From the NCBI GenBank assembly GCA_949987705.1, contig OX465282.1, forward strand, positions 92,678,070 to 92,742,069: a stretch of 64,000 nucleotides of DNA. Direction: 5' to 3'. Shown one piece after another: positions 21,119 to 33,212 of the stretch; the stretch's first letter is position 1; every line of letters begins with the position of its first letter. The position numbers and the translations under genes were made by a program. Source of the stretch: Thereva unica. Lineage: Eukaryota; Arthropoda; Insecta; Diptera; Therevidae. The notes below the pieces were generated by a model, which was not told where the DNA came from, did no database searches, and saw only the letters and a list, made by a program, of their open reading frames with translations.

Positions 21119-21898
21119 TATATGGGCGAATCTCCAGAACCTTTAACCTGAGCTAATTGGAAAAATGAAATTTCAAATTGATAGCACAACCGTGCCATGA
21201 TATTGTTTGTGTTTCTTATTTCATAAATAAAATATGTTTTCTGATGTAGAACATTAAAAAATTCAATGCGCATATTTTTTTTATGACATGGTTATATTGA
21301 CATGGTTACAATTTTGACATCAAATTTGACATGGTTACAATTTTGACATTCGCTTAAATTACTTTTTTTTAAGATTCATGAAACAATTTAAGTGAAGGAA
21401 ACGTTACATATGCTTTAACTAGTTACAATAGGTCATAAGAAATTTTACGGGGATGAATTTAATGTAATATGAGCAAATTAATTGCAGTTACAACTTTGAC
21501 ATTTAAATGTAACCTACGTTCACGTTAGCCAGTTTTGCCCAAAAATCAACCAATTTCAACTTATTTGTGTCACAAAATGTATGCACATGTTCGTTAGTGT
21601 CTGAACAATAAGTGCGTTTAAAAAACGCGTTTCAACGCTTCCTATCACAAATATAAATAGTTTTTCATTCAGATTAGCGCTAAAGACAGGCCGAAAAGTG
21701 ACAGGTAACGGAACATTTTTTCAAATTTTATTGCAATATATCGTTTTAAATGACTTCGTACTTATATCTTATTGTTCATTAATAGTTTCTTAACATTATT
21801 GATAGCTTCTTTTATTTTTAATCTTCTTATAAAAATTGTTATTCATAAAAATTTCGAAGCGACAAGCAGGTTAAAGGTTCTGGAGAATCGCCCATATG
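21119..21898. mobile_element. Inverted-repeat DNA element (about 0.78 kb)
   Basis: TATATGGGCGAATCTCCAGA at 21119 and the inverted TCTGGAGAATCGCCCATATG ending near 21898 form a terminal repeat of about 32 bp including AACCTTTAACCTG. The interior is AT-rich, with repeated 'gacatggttacaattttgaca' phrases near 21290-21350, and codes for nothing recognisable. It abuts the start of the RT fragment at 21899, so it probably inserted into that element. Confidence 0.65.
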
Positions 21899-22960
21899 AC
21901 ATATTCCGCTAGAATTGTTGAAAGCCGATTCAAGCCTCATAGCAGATGCGCTACAGCCAATCCTGGAAATATCATAGAACACCTGTCCTTTCCGGACGAT
22001 TGGACGGAAGGAATCATAGTCATAATACCAAAAAGGGGGACCTAACAATCTGTAACAACTGGAGGGGCAGTTGTCTATTATATACTGTGGGCAAAATTTT
22101 GTCCCATAAATTACTACCTAGGATAAGAGAGGCAGTAGACGAACGCTTAGAAGACAGCAGGCTGGATTCAGAAAAGGTTGCTCCTGCATAGACCATATTA
22201 ATACCTTGCGAATCATAGTGGAGCAGCCTACTGAATTACGACCCCTCCTTTATTTTGTTTTCCTATGAGAAAGCGTTCGACTCGGTTAACAGGAGCTTCA
22301 TGTTGAGCTCTACGGCAACGTGTACTGCCAGATAAAATAATAGAATTTATAAAAGCCCTATACCACAATTCCAAATGCTCTTTGCAATGGAAAGTTATAT
22401 AATGCAAACACCCTTGAACACACTACGCTGAATAACCGTGACTTGGAACTGGTAGATATATTCTAAATCTAAATCTAAATGACGGTGCAGAAGAAGACGC
22501 CAGTTCCAGAATAAATAAAGCACGAAGCGGCCTGTTGCGCATATGGAGGTCAACGGAGATCTCAATTAACCCCAAATTCCGGCTGGTCAACTCCCACATT
22601 AAGGCAGTTCTTTTGTTCGGCTGCGAAATACCAATTCATTTCAAGGCGTCTAAAAGTTTTCATCAACCGATGCCTGTCTTATCCTTCGCTGGCAAGAAAG
22701 AATTTCAAATGAAGAACTAACTATGACGCCGTGTCGGATGTGAAAGGATTGACGACCAAATGAGGCGAAGGAAATGGAATTGGATTGGCACAAGGTGTGT
22801 GACGCGAAAACGAGAATCTAGTCAAACGGGCCCTTGACTAGAATCCCAAGGATCCCGTAGAGTCAGAAGATCTAGAACAACGTGGGGAGAACCCTATTAG
22901 CAGAAGCCGCAACAACTGGAAGATCCTAGTCTGAGCTGAGAGCTGTTGCGCTAAATCGGG
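21899..22960 (+). pseudogene. RTE-like non-LTR retrotransposon RT fragment (family N2, copy 1)
   Basis: Begins within ELLKADSSLIADALQPILEI, then PKRGDLTICNNWRGSCLL, VGKILSHKLLPRIREAVDER, a degenerate fingers/palm region, YEKAFDSVNRSF, a gap, and the C-terminal INKARSGLLRIWRSTEISIN, ERIDDQMRRRKWNWIG and GSRRVRRSRTTWGE. The first block is the same family as the minus-strand copy at 37816-41020. Many stops and deletions; no intact catalytic site. Confidence 0.75.
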
Positions 22961-23195
22961 GGGTCGAGAAGACCATTGAACACAGGAATATACTGCAGTC
23001 TCTACCACAGGAAATGGTATCAGGACCCACCGACAGTGACAGGGACATTGAACTCATTTTTGAATGGACCGTAAGAACCATGTGGAATTCCACGTTTCCA
23101 ATAGAAAGTATTGTCTCCATTTCTAGCAGAACCTGCAGCAACCTTCCTTCTGTTAGATTGGATAGTATAATCCATCTGATTCATCTCTTAATATA
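22961..23195. other. No confident feature
   Basis: Short non-LTR-like words only (for example PTDSDRDIELIFEWTVRTMW at 23030-23090, reminiscent of the N1 family DIERILEWGRKNRVDFN block). Probably part of the fragment in the next entry. Confidence 0.35.
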
Positions 23196-23265
23196 ATAGG
23201 CATAATTTTAACTGGGGATCTGCAATGGAGTGACCACATATTCCAAACCACCAAACAAACACCAA
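23020..23265 (+). pseudogene. Small N1-family RT fragment
   Basis: DRDIELIFEWTVRTMWNSTF followed in another frame by GIILTGDLQWSDHIFQTTKQ corresponds to the DIERILEWGRKNRVDFN and GITLSEDLRWNNHIFQIAKQ blocks after the RT active site in the copy at 59195-61003. Confidence 0.6.
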
Positions 23266-25861
23266 ATCCGAACGCTGGCCCTTTAACATTGGACACTCGT
23301 ACCATCAAGCGTCCAACGTTGGAGGGTGTTCACAGCATCGTGTACAGCCGGCCTAAATTTTCTACTAGAAATTGCATGATCACATGTTCGTGTTCGACAG
23401 GACGGACTGAAGGGTGATTTTCTTTGAAGCTTTGGTGGTTTAACTACTAGACTTTCACCTCGTATATTGAAATGGGCTATGCGGACGGCAATCTGTGCGT
23501 CCTGGTCTTGGGATTATTCATGTGATGCTTCCAGTGTAGTTTGGCATCCAGCGTTATCCCTACGTATTGACTTGTTGGGAGAACTCTGTAGGCCAAACCA
23601 AAATGAGGCGTAACGTAATGCAACGCAACGCAAGCTACCAATATAAGTGTTTATATGACACCGCGCTAAATGGACTTAACAAACATGATGAATGTTCGTT
23701 AATTCTAAAATATTTTTGTGTGCCGTAGCCGGATCTGCAATAGACTTTAACGAACGTATGTACGTCAGCCTATGCATTTCTACTGCTTAATGAGAAAATG
23801 AATTACCGACCATGTACATCATATTCCATGTTTACGGTGACAGTGGTATGACTGTTACGTTTGTGTATGTTCGTTATATAGCCACGTCGATCTAAGTCTA
23901 TTACAATTCCGGCTTAAGAAGCTGAAACTCGTTAAATTTCCTATGATACGTTAACATCTCATTTTGGTCCAGGCTTTTAGCTCTGCCTTTACGGACCCCT
24001 TCTGCGGATCTAAGCAATGTTCGCTTCCTGGTATTTGGAACCAGAACCGTTTTGTCGGGTTTGACATTGAGCTCAATGATAACCATGCTTCAATAAATAC
24101 AAGGTAGGCTCGCAAGGAAAAGCTCTGTTTCCATCTTGAAAAGCTACTACCATCTTTACATTAGAAAAGATCTGAGTGACGGGGGCCTTATGAGCTTACC
24201 TTGTAACGTGACAGTTGGATACCAAATCAAATTCAGGCAATCGTCTTGATGTGGGCCACCATAAAAATGGTTGGTGTAGCCTTGGAATAAAAAGTGTTTA
24301 CTACCGAAGAGCTCTAGTAGTTCATTTACAACAAGGCATGGCAAGATCAGAGGTGTGATGTGTTTCCTCCCTCTGGGCAACCTTTTGCTTTCGTGTCCCA
24401 TCACTTATTATCTCTCAAATCGCAACAAGTGCTGCTTAAAGCCCGTCCATCCAGAAAGTCTCTAATTATAGACAAGGTTGGTTTAAAAACACTTTTAGAT
24501 TTCACAGAAAATACTCAAACTTCACTACGGGGCACTACATTTAATGCCAATCAATTTTTAATTGGATTTTAAGGTTTAATCTGATTTCTGCACTGTTTAA
24601 ATTAATAAGAACTCCTTCCTGATGTAGTGAAAACCTAATAAAAAATTCAAGCCCTAAGGTAAATAAAGTGTAAATAAACTGGAACCGAGTTAATTATGAA
24701 CGAAACGCTGCCTCTTAACCCAGAATTGGTTGCATTTGTTTGGCTTAAATCACGGGGCGGATTAAATGTTTCGTCTTTCGTTCGTTTTTCTTAGGATTGA
24801 GAGTTCAATCGATAAACAGTAAACATCTGAAATAGATACTGAGCCATCCTACGCCGTATCAGCAGTCCGACCCTGCACAGAGGAGGCATGCGAATGAAAG
24901 GAAAAGCATTTCCACCTTTTTTCATTAACCGAGGCTTAAAAATGCCACTCAAAGTGTCCAATTAACCGATATTAGATTTGTGTCGTAATTTTATGTTGGC
25001 GTGAAACAGATACGTGCTCGATTAACCCTAATAGAAAATTCTGATCCGCAGTCCTGCTCCATTCAGCTCAGGTCAGTGTATTCCTCTATTTAACATGAAG
25101 CCCAACATTCGTGCTAGTGCGGGCTTTTGGATTTAATTAAAAATCAACGACGCACGAACAGGAATAGTATACCAGAAACGCTTTTCATCAAACCGAGTGG
25201 GCTTTTCGTCCATTTAAGGACCTCCAGGACTCGAGGAACAACATCTCAGGCGTAAGTATGTATATTCATCAATAATTAAGACCTACACAGCCGTGATTTA
25301 GAGACTGCTTGATAGAAGGTCGCAAACGGCCACGACAACACTAACGACGCTCCTGTTTCTCCAAGGATACTGTTTTTATAATATTAGAAATTGTCTCCAA
25401 AATGTTTTAAGGACTTTTTTAAGTCGGTACTGATTTCTCCATTAGGGAAAATGCGTGGTTGGATTCTGAAAATTTCATCCATGCTTTAATCGTACGCCAT
25501 TGCCTCGCCTCTACTGCCATAGCATCACTTTCCTATGGAGATCACGTTCGAGCTTTTACAGGGCAATAACAAAGTTGTAATGCCTTCCTTGTTTGCAAAT
25601 TGGTGTTAGAGCTTCATAGCGATGGGAATGATGATCTTTATAATATGCCATTTCGTGGCATGTCATTTTTTGCTCTTCAGTTCATTTTATGAGCATTAAG
25701 GTATGCGAATTTTACAATCATTATTATTTTTGTTTTAGTACTGAATTGGGATGTAAAAATGAAGTAAGAATTCTTAATATTAGTGACAGGAATGGATAGT
25801 GGTTTGCACTTAGAGAAACATTTATCGACTTTTTAAAACGGCCGAATAGCCGAAAATGAAA
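23266..25861. other. Unassigned 2.6 kb, no gene recognised
   Basis: No frame over about 85 codons. The word 'aacgaacgtatgtacgtc' type repeats near 23690-23860 hint at old satellite-like sequence. No domain, RNA gene or clear inverted repeat was seen. Confidence 0.4.
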
Positions 25862-28030
25862 ATTCAATTCGGGCGTGGAATGTACGAACAGGACATTCCG
25901 TCTGTCAAAACGAAATCATAGCAATGGAATGCAAAATATCAGTTGCTGCGCTATTGGAACTACGACTTACCGGATCCGGGACATTGACGATCGTTCCGGC
26001 AACAATCGACGAAACGATGACGCTTTACTACTCCGGTGGTGAAAGACGAGCGGCCGGCGTCGGGTTTGTGGTGGTTCGACGGGCTGCCAGCAGCGTTCTC
26101 GCATTCAAACCGATATCTGAGCGTTTGGCGGTTATAACCATTGGTGGAACGAGCAAGACCCATATCGTATCTGTTTATGCGCAAACCGAGACCAGCACGG
26201 ACGCGAACAAGAACGAATTTTACGATCAGTTTCAACAGACGACGCTGGATATGATACCTCGAACCGAATTAATAATACTCGCTGAGGACTTCAATACACA
26301 TTCAGGAGCAGATCGAAACGGCTGGGAAGAAACGATGGGCAAATTCGGACCCAGAGTAATTAACAACAACGCCTTAAGGCCTTAAACTCAAGTAATTTGA
26401 CGCGGTGCGGACACGAAAATGTGGGGACTGACTGGTAAAATTGTACTTGTTTACTTTCTCTCCGTGTGTCGTACGGTGCGGATACGGTGCGGACGCGGTG
26501 CGGATATGTGTGTCCCGGCCTTTACGCCTGCTTTCATTCGCAGCGTCATACAACTTGATGGTTGGCAAGAGCATTTTCCGCCATCCACTCAAACACAAAC
26601 TCACCTGGCGAAATCCATCCGGTAAAGACTCGGCGATGATTGACTACATTTTGATTAACGGAAGATTCCGATCGACGCTCAAAAACGTACGTGCAATGCG
26701 TGGGCCCGTATGCGGATCGGACCACTAGCTTGTTCGAGCGAAATTACAGATTACAAATAGCGAAGAAAAAAAAACCTGCACCAGCGATGAAGAATTGGGC
26801 GTTCCTACGGGACCCGGCCTTCGGGCGAGAGTTTCACATGTTATAATCCAACAAATTCGCGGCGCTCGCAATACCGGACGATATGGATGTAGAAGAAAGG
26901 CAATTGCCGAAGCTCGTTGTGAAGTGTGTAATAGAGTTTTGTCCACCTATCCGTAAACGGACGCCGGCATGGATCTCGGACAGCTGTCTGGACCTCGTCG
27001 ATCAGCGGAAGCGAATAAAATACGTCGACTTTGAGCAATACCGACGATTGAACAAAAAAATTCGACAGAAAATGAAATCAGAATTAGAAGCGTACCTACT
27101 GGAATAATGTTGCGGCCGACGTGGAAGAAGCGGCGTCGAGGCACGAGTACCGGACGCTGTACGGTTAGAAAAGAACATCAACAAACGCCAACATCAAAAT
27201 TTCGAATGGAACTTTCGTGAATTCTCCCCATGAGCGCCTGGAGCGGTGGAGAGAGTTCTTCCACCAGCTGTACTACCTCGATCCGCCACAAGGTACACCA
27301 CCCAAACCGCCGGGAATAGACTAAGTAACCGCCGAGATGATCGAAGCCGGAGGTGATGTCTTATCACAACGACTTCATGTTCTCATAACACACATATGGC
27401 ATTCGGATCGTGTCCCGTCGGTGTGGTTGTCCCAATTTTGAAGAAAAGCGACAGTTGGCAATGCAAGAATTATCGCGGTATTAGCCTCCTTTCGATCGTC
27501 GGCAAAGTATTTACGTAAATCATACAAAGGGGTACAGAAATAGTATCAAAAGTATCGAGAGTAAACGAGCCGGAAAGAACAAGCTGGATTTAGACCACAT
27601 CGAGGATATATTGATATTCGCACTCAGTCAGCTAATGGAAGAAAGAATTCGTTGCGGCAAACGAACTGTAGTCGTTTTCATCGTTTCAAATCCGCTTTCG
27701 ATTGCATCGATTGGTACAGCTTGTGGGGAGCCTTGGAAATCGAACACGTGCCATAGATTTGGACATGTTTACCGAATGGAAGATAACCGCTTGCCCCGTA
27801 AACTTCTCTGGCGAAACCATCCCGCGGGCTGGAGAATCCAACGATCGCCACTGATGAGAAACTGACTAAAGAATATCGAGGGTGACCTAAAGAATCAACG
27901 ATTATCACTTACCGAGGCTCGAGACGTCGCCAAAATAGAGTTCGAGACCCAGCGGCATCAACAGCAGCGCATCCGTTTCGGGCAGGTCGTGCTCGGGCCG
28001 CCAGCTAATGTATCAAAGAAGAAGAAAAGA
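25862..28030 (+). pseudogene. RTE-like non-LTR retrotransposon (family N3), truncated
   Basis: The AP endonuclease starts at AWNVRTGH (about 25874) and continues with LYYSGGERRAAGVGFVVVRR, FKPISERLAVITI, VSVYAQTETSTD and IILAEDFNTHSG, is interrupted by a MITE at 26377-26521, then resumes with SIFRHPLKHKLTWRNPSGKD, IDYILINGRFRSTLKNVR and GPVCGSDH. RT is largely deleted; only TRKRIK-like linker, QCKNYRGISLLSIVGKVFT-like residue (27455-27515) and a C-terminal GHVYRMEDNRLPRKLLW (27755-27810) remain. The D/H of the endonuclease active site (SDH) is visible but IILAEDFN has Glu-Asp where GDFN is usual. Confidence 0.8.
26377..26521. mobile_element. Harbinger-like MITE, family A (copy 2), inside an endonuclease frame
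   Basis: 145 bp from AGGCCTTAAACTC to GTGTGTCCCGGCCT, flanked by TTA (26374-26376; 26522-26524). Removing it plus one TTA restores a continuous endonuclease frame (NNNALR then LLSFAAS), so the borders are certain. The left terminal repeat is mostly lost; the rest matches 16935-17113 in inverted orientation. Confidence 0.85.
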
Positions 28031-28384
28031 ATAAGCTTAATATCGCCCTTTCAACGTTCACCAGAAAGGACCGCCATATTATTATCTGTGGCTATTTTAA
28101 TATTAATGTTATGTTAGGATTCTGAATCTTGACTTCTTTTATTTTTAACCGACTTCAAAAAAGGAAAAGGCTATCAATTCAATGTATCGGAATTTTCTTT
28201 TTTGGTCCTGTTCACGCATAACTCTATAACGCAATAACTTTTTTTCCCTTTTTCTTTTAGAGTAGTAGTAGTAGTAGTGCGATTTTTTTTAAATTCTGAT
28301 AAATCAGTTCGAAGTTAGGCATAAAAACTGTTAAAATTAGTACACCTTGAAATTATTTTATTGTCACGAAAGTCATAGAAGGCT
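28031..28384. repeat. AACCGACTTC-type repeat end and AGT microsatellite
   Basis: Contains TTTTAACCGACTTCAAAAAAGG (from 28142), a word also seen at the border of the 16525 fold-back element, and an (AGT)n tract at 28262-28278. No coding potential. Confidence 0.5.
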
Positions 28385-28530
28385 CGCGTGGATGATTTGT
28401 TAAGGCATTGATCTAGCAAAGTATGGTGTTGCCGGTTCAAACCCCGGACGGGGCGGTTCGATTTTTTTCTTTTCTCTCTAAAAAATTTATGAACATATTG
28501 CGAAAATAAGCTACCAACCAGTATTATAAT
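28385..28530 (+). repeat. tRNA-derived SINE (copy 2)
   Basis: Box-A-like GTGGATGATTTG, a box B GGTTCAAACCCCGG (28434-28447), then GGGCGGTTCGATTTTTTTC and TTTATGAACATATTG, the same order as positions 1-120. Likely pol III-transcribed origin; no intact tRNA fold. Confidence 0.55.
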
Positions 28531-29461
28531 AGTTCGGGGAAAGTAGCATTTTAAGGAGACAAAATTTCAAAATGGCTGAAAATTGGTACACAGCTTCCTT
28601 GTGACTTTTTAAGAAAACAATTTCGGAATAAAAAAAAAAACATGGCCGCCGGAGATATCGCGTTTTTCCTGAGCTTTTCATGTATCTCGGTTTCTAAAGG
28701 TCTTACAGACCCGGGCGAGGGCCCAAAATGTTGACAATGAAATTCTCTACAACTTTAGTTGTCACAAAAAAGTTGACCCGATTAACCCTTTGAAAGTAAC
28801 TCAAGGTCAAAGTTTTCGAAAATCACTTTTTGGCCAAAATTTCACTCAAAAACTGATATTTTCGAAATTTTTTTGATCAGCTTGGCAGAAATCAGAACTA
28901 TACAGTCTTGTAAGATCAAGTCTAAATTAATTTGCGAGTGCCAACCTGCGCTCGATGGGGTAGATAGGATCGACTGGTTCATCCTTCTGTTGGTATTGGG
29001 CTATCGGCAAAATTAAAAGGCGACGCATTTGCAATTCAATGCTCCAGTACTGTTTTCACAGGTCCATAGGGGCACCCCCAAACCTGGTGATGAAATCCAC
29101 GGAACACTGGAGAACCATACCTGACCCGGTCCACTCCAAACTCTTTATTTGTGAGTCAGCTCGCAACACTGGCTGATCGGACATTGGACTCTACTTATGG
29201 CTGATCGTAATGGAAAACCTGACTAAAAGGCTGTGCATCATGCAGAACGAAACTGTTTTTATGTTCTGGGTCACTGTTCCACGATATCGAGGAACAGGGT
29301 TTCGTTATTAGACACGATCTCGCTTGACCAAACAAGTCTTTAGTCACAGATCATTTGACAGACTGCTGAATTTGTTGAAGCGCTCAAGCGGGTTTACGGT
29401 CACTCCGTTCTACTTCTTGCACCCAAATACCTCCCTGATATAAAGAAAGAAAGAAACCAGG
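28531..29461. other. No gene; AT-rich repeats and unassigned DNA
   Basis: 28550-28900 resembles low-complexity interspersed repeat ('aaaatttcaaaatggctgaaa', 'gtcaaagttttcgaaaatcac'). 28910-29330 is of more balanced composition and has no open frame of note. Confidence 0.4.
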
Positions 29462-29668
29462 CACGGTATACAGAAACAAGGTAATGTAAAAGACTGTATA
29501 CCGTATACGGTATTTTAGTGCTGACGTCACGTGGGGGAGACTTCCCATATAAAATCGAAGCTGTTGTTGTTGTTTCTGCATTTGGGCTGACGCCACCAGG
29601 CGCCCACTTTTTACGGTATTCGAAGCTGTCGTCTCTTTTACATTACCTTACGTTTCCACGGTATACAG
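29462..29668. mobile_element. Short inverted-repeat element with 12-bp flanking direct repeats
   Basis: CACGGTATACAG occurs at 29462-29473 and 29657-29668. Between them the ends AAACAAGGTAATGTAAAAGA and TCTTTTACATTACCTTACGT form an imperfect terminal inverted repeat of about 22 bp. The interior (183 bp) contains a further copy of TATACCGTATACGG. A 12-bp duplication would be unusually long; part may be chance. Confidence 0.6.
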
Positions 29669-29675
29669 GAAACCC

Positions 29676-29944
29676 ATGAACGTCAAGCTAGCGGCGGTTG
29701 CACTGAAAAGCGGCGAAGTTAAAACAACTCTATTTAAAAATAAAAAGCTAATGTCCCTCATTTAAATTATTTGTTTTATGTATCTGTATGTGTGAGGAAG
29801 ATTGTGTAAAAATTTCAGGATAGTTCCATGGTTCTGAAGGAAATAGGATTAAAATTTTCCAGCCAGCGTTTTTGAGCTTAATTACAAAGTCACGGCCCTT
29901 TTCAGTGCAACCGCCGCTTGCTTCGCCGCTAGCTTGACGTTCAT
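29676..29944. mobile_element. Inverted-repeat MITE (269 bp)
   Basis: ATGAACGTCAAGCTAGCGGC at 29676 and its reverse complement ending at 29944, with a second matching block GTTGCACTGAAAAG in each arm. The right arm has a small extra CGAAGCAAG. No coding region. Confidence 0.75.
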
Positions 29945-32900
29945 CGAAACCCGGTAGATAATGATCCAGCCCCTCAAGGCAATATCGTAAGGTGGTGGGA
30001 CTCCTGCATAACGCTAAGGTGGAAGCCTGACGGTAAGTGCTGAGCTTTACATCTTACACCGTCAAGATAAGGCTATCCAATTGAAATTTTAGAAGTTCCA
30101 AAACAACAAGAAAGTGTCTAAATTGAAAAGTGAAAATGTTGAATTATTTATAAAATTGCCAAAAACTTTCTTAATGCTGTTACCATTGCCCATTAAGTTT
30201 CCGCTCCAAAAAGCGAACATCTCCTCTGTAAAGAGTTATATTACACAAACCTACCGCCATGAAGACATCAAAACTAATTTTTAATATGGAAAACTGTTGG
30301 GATCCATCTACGTAAGTTGACCTGACAAAATTCCTGGTTTTTGAATATTCTAATAGACAAAACTGAATTATGCACCACTATCCACGTCGCTGAAACTGCA
30401 TCCATTCCATGAAAATTTGATATTCATAAAATATTTTACTCAAATATTCAGGATGCTCTTCTTGCAGGTGTAATCTTTCGACAGTTTCTCCTACGAGTAT
30501 ATAAAATTCACGTTGTGCAGGAGCAGAGTGAAACTTTCTTTTATGAATACGTCAAAAAGTTTTCCGTAAGAAGCTTTTATAAAATTAACTTTTCACATAT
30601 GTATGCGACGATGTATCCTGGAACTCTTATATGTTTGTTACCTTGAAAGGATGCCCATAAGAAAGGGGTAGACGGAAACGTTCACCGTTTGGTAGCTAGA
30701 AGTTCCTGTATTCTTTTCTAATATTGCAATTTTTTCCTTTCTTTTTTTCCATTTTTTTTTGTGTATGTCGTTGGAGTTTGAGTATCAATTTTAAATCTTT
30801 TGTGTGATGCGAATTGTAAGGAAATTGAAGGATGGCTCTTCCGGTGTTCTCAGGTTGTCGTCTTTCATTTTCTGCCATGGAAGTTGCCATCAATTCAATT
30901 GACTGAAACTTTCTCGTCTTCTCTAGTTTCTTTTTTTCTGTCACAAAATGCAAGTAAGATGTATTTGCAGAATATATTTTCTAAAGAAGAAAAAATAGTT
31001 TACTTTGAAGTCTTTGATTTTTGAGGACATAGAATGCAGTGGAATTTTTCTTGTGGAAGACTAGATGCATTCTGGTCTGCGAGACATGTATTTGAAATAT
31101 GCGCACAGAAATTTCCAAGGTGAAGTAAAAATGGTTCGAATATTTATCCTTTATGTGTATACGTCATTTAAGAATTCTACATTACGATGGAATTTTTTTA
31201 AAGAATTTGCAGTGTACTATGTAAATTCTTTTAAAGCAAAGATGCTTTAAATTATTTCAAAGTCGTTTTTTGTAGAAGTCATTTCTAAAATAGATTCAAG
31301 CAACACAAATTTGCAAAGAAAAACATGGGGATGCTAAGAATGCAGTTTCAGCTTTAGAGTTACCTTTATGAAGATGTCAAAAAAACTTAAAAAGCATTTT
31401 ATACCGAACTTACATATAACTAGGGAATCCAATACCGCACCATTTTTGCAAGATCAGTAATGCGGGACTAACATACGGGATCAGCGGAATTTGGGCAGTA
31501 GAATTATTGTGAAAGCAGTTTGAAATTGGGATTGTTGAAGATATCTGTTAGTTGAAGATATTCGTTAGTTGAAGATATCTGTCTACTAAGCAATACAGTA
31601 ATGGCACACAATCCACTATATTTTTGTGCGTGTATCCGAACGTGATCAATTATTGAGTTTCCATGCGGAGTTCACCTTGGGTTAATTTAGAGTAAGCGCC
31701 CATGGAAACGCGGGTTGAGTAAAGTTTCGTTAAATTCAAGAAAACTGTACGAAATACGTCGGATTAAGCCGAGTTTTTAATACGGCTTTGTGTGCGTTTA
31801 CATATACCTTGCTTAGATTACTGAATACTTAATATAGATGAAGTATAAACTGCGATCTTAGACATCGAGCATGAAGCTATGAGACGGAAGGGGAATGCTT
31901 TGTCGGCCTTGGTAGGTTCCAATGGAAAATAATCTATTCGAAAAATAATGGATAAAACCTGATAAAACTTTTAGAAAAACAAAGAAAACTGATTATCTTC
32001 ATTTTATCAACATATTATGAACAAGTTATTGAAATAAAAACCGAAGTTCAAGCAGTTTCTAGATGTCTCCCCCGAATCTCTGACCACTTTCTCCAACACC
32101 AGGAAAAAAAGGAGACATGCCAGAGGAGTAATTATAGATATTGATTGGTCTTGTCAGTATTAAAAAGCGTGAGGCGCTAATGAAAAGTTCCAGTAGGTAT
32201 TAATAAAATAAGAATATAGGTAAGGAGCGCTCCACGCTTTTTTATATTTAAGTAAGTGGCTGCGGAGATAAAAATTTTACATTCAAAATTATTTTTTACT
32301 TTTTGGTTCATTTTAAAATAAAAACGTATTTTTCGTTTTTTTAACTATTCATTTTTATTACTTGAATGGACAGCCGACATCTAAATCTAGGTTTTACTAG
32401 AAAGTTTTCCTATTCAAAATTCTCACCTCTATAGCATTTTAGTTGTACGATGCTGGAAGTTTCGCTTCTCTCTATGAGTATATGATCTGATTGAATGTCT
32501 TTCTTTGGAAATATCTTGAACTGACGATCATATCTTAAGACGTTATTCATCATTGTTTGATGTTTCGTGAAGCCTTTCCAATGGTCGGTTTCCTTCTCTC
32601 CTTCAATTTTGTCATTCAGGTCTCTTTATGACCATCTTGATATCATTGGAAAGCGTCGTAGATACCAAATGCGTGCCCAAGGTTATAATAGAAAGTATAT
32701 ATTTTTTCTTGTCGTCTTTCTTTTTCGTCTCTGCATGTGCATTTAAAATCGACAGATTGAAGTAGGAGGTCGGAGTCGTTTTAAACATTGTCGTTGGATT
32801 GAATTCTATAACATTATGTATAATGGATTTCTGTATTATAAGCCCTACTCCTAAGTGATGCTTTTTTCCGCAACTGCAGAATATCATGTAGTTACCAAAG

Positions 32901-33212
32901 TCAATTTGTACATCCTATATCCATCTTATCTTATGTATCGCGAGTATTTTTATTTTGTTTCTCTTCACTTCATATAGTAGTGATATATCTACACTGCAGT
33001 TCTATACAAACTTCGCGTGTTGCATGTTCCGAAAGTCATTTCCAGATTTTATTGCCAAAGTCGAGTTGGTGGGATTAAATGTGAAAATAATCCCTGAGTG
33101 CAAAGGGTAACACGATCTTTGAAAAGTAATACCCTTAAGCACTAAGATCGTAATTATCCAAATTTTCAAAACCTAGAGTTTACATCGATATTTCATCATC
33201 TAATACCTCCTC
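29945..33212. other. Unassigned 3.3 kb, no gene recognised
   Basis: AT-rich with frames no longer than 91 codons and no recognised domain. Short triplicated phrase 'agttgaagatatctgt/ttcgt' at 31550-31585. May be unique intergenic or intronic DNA of the host. Confidence 0.4.
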
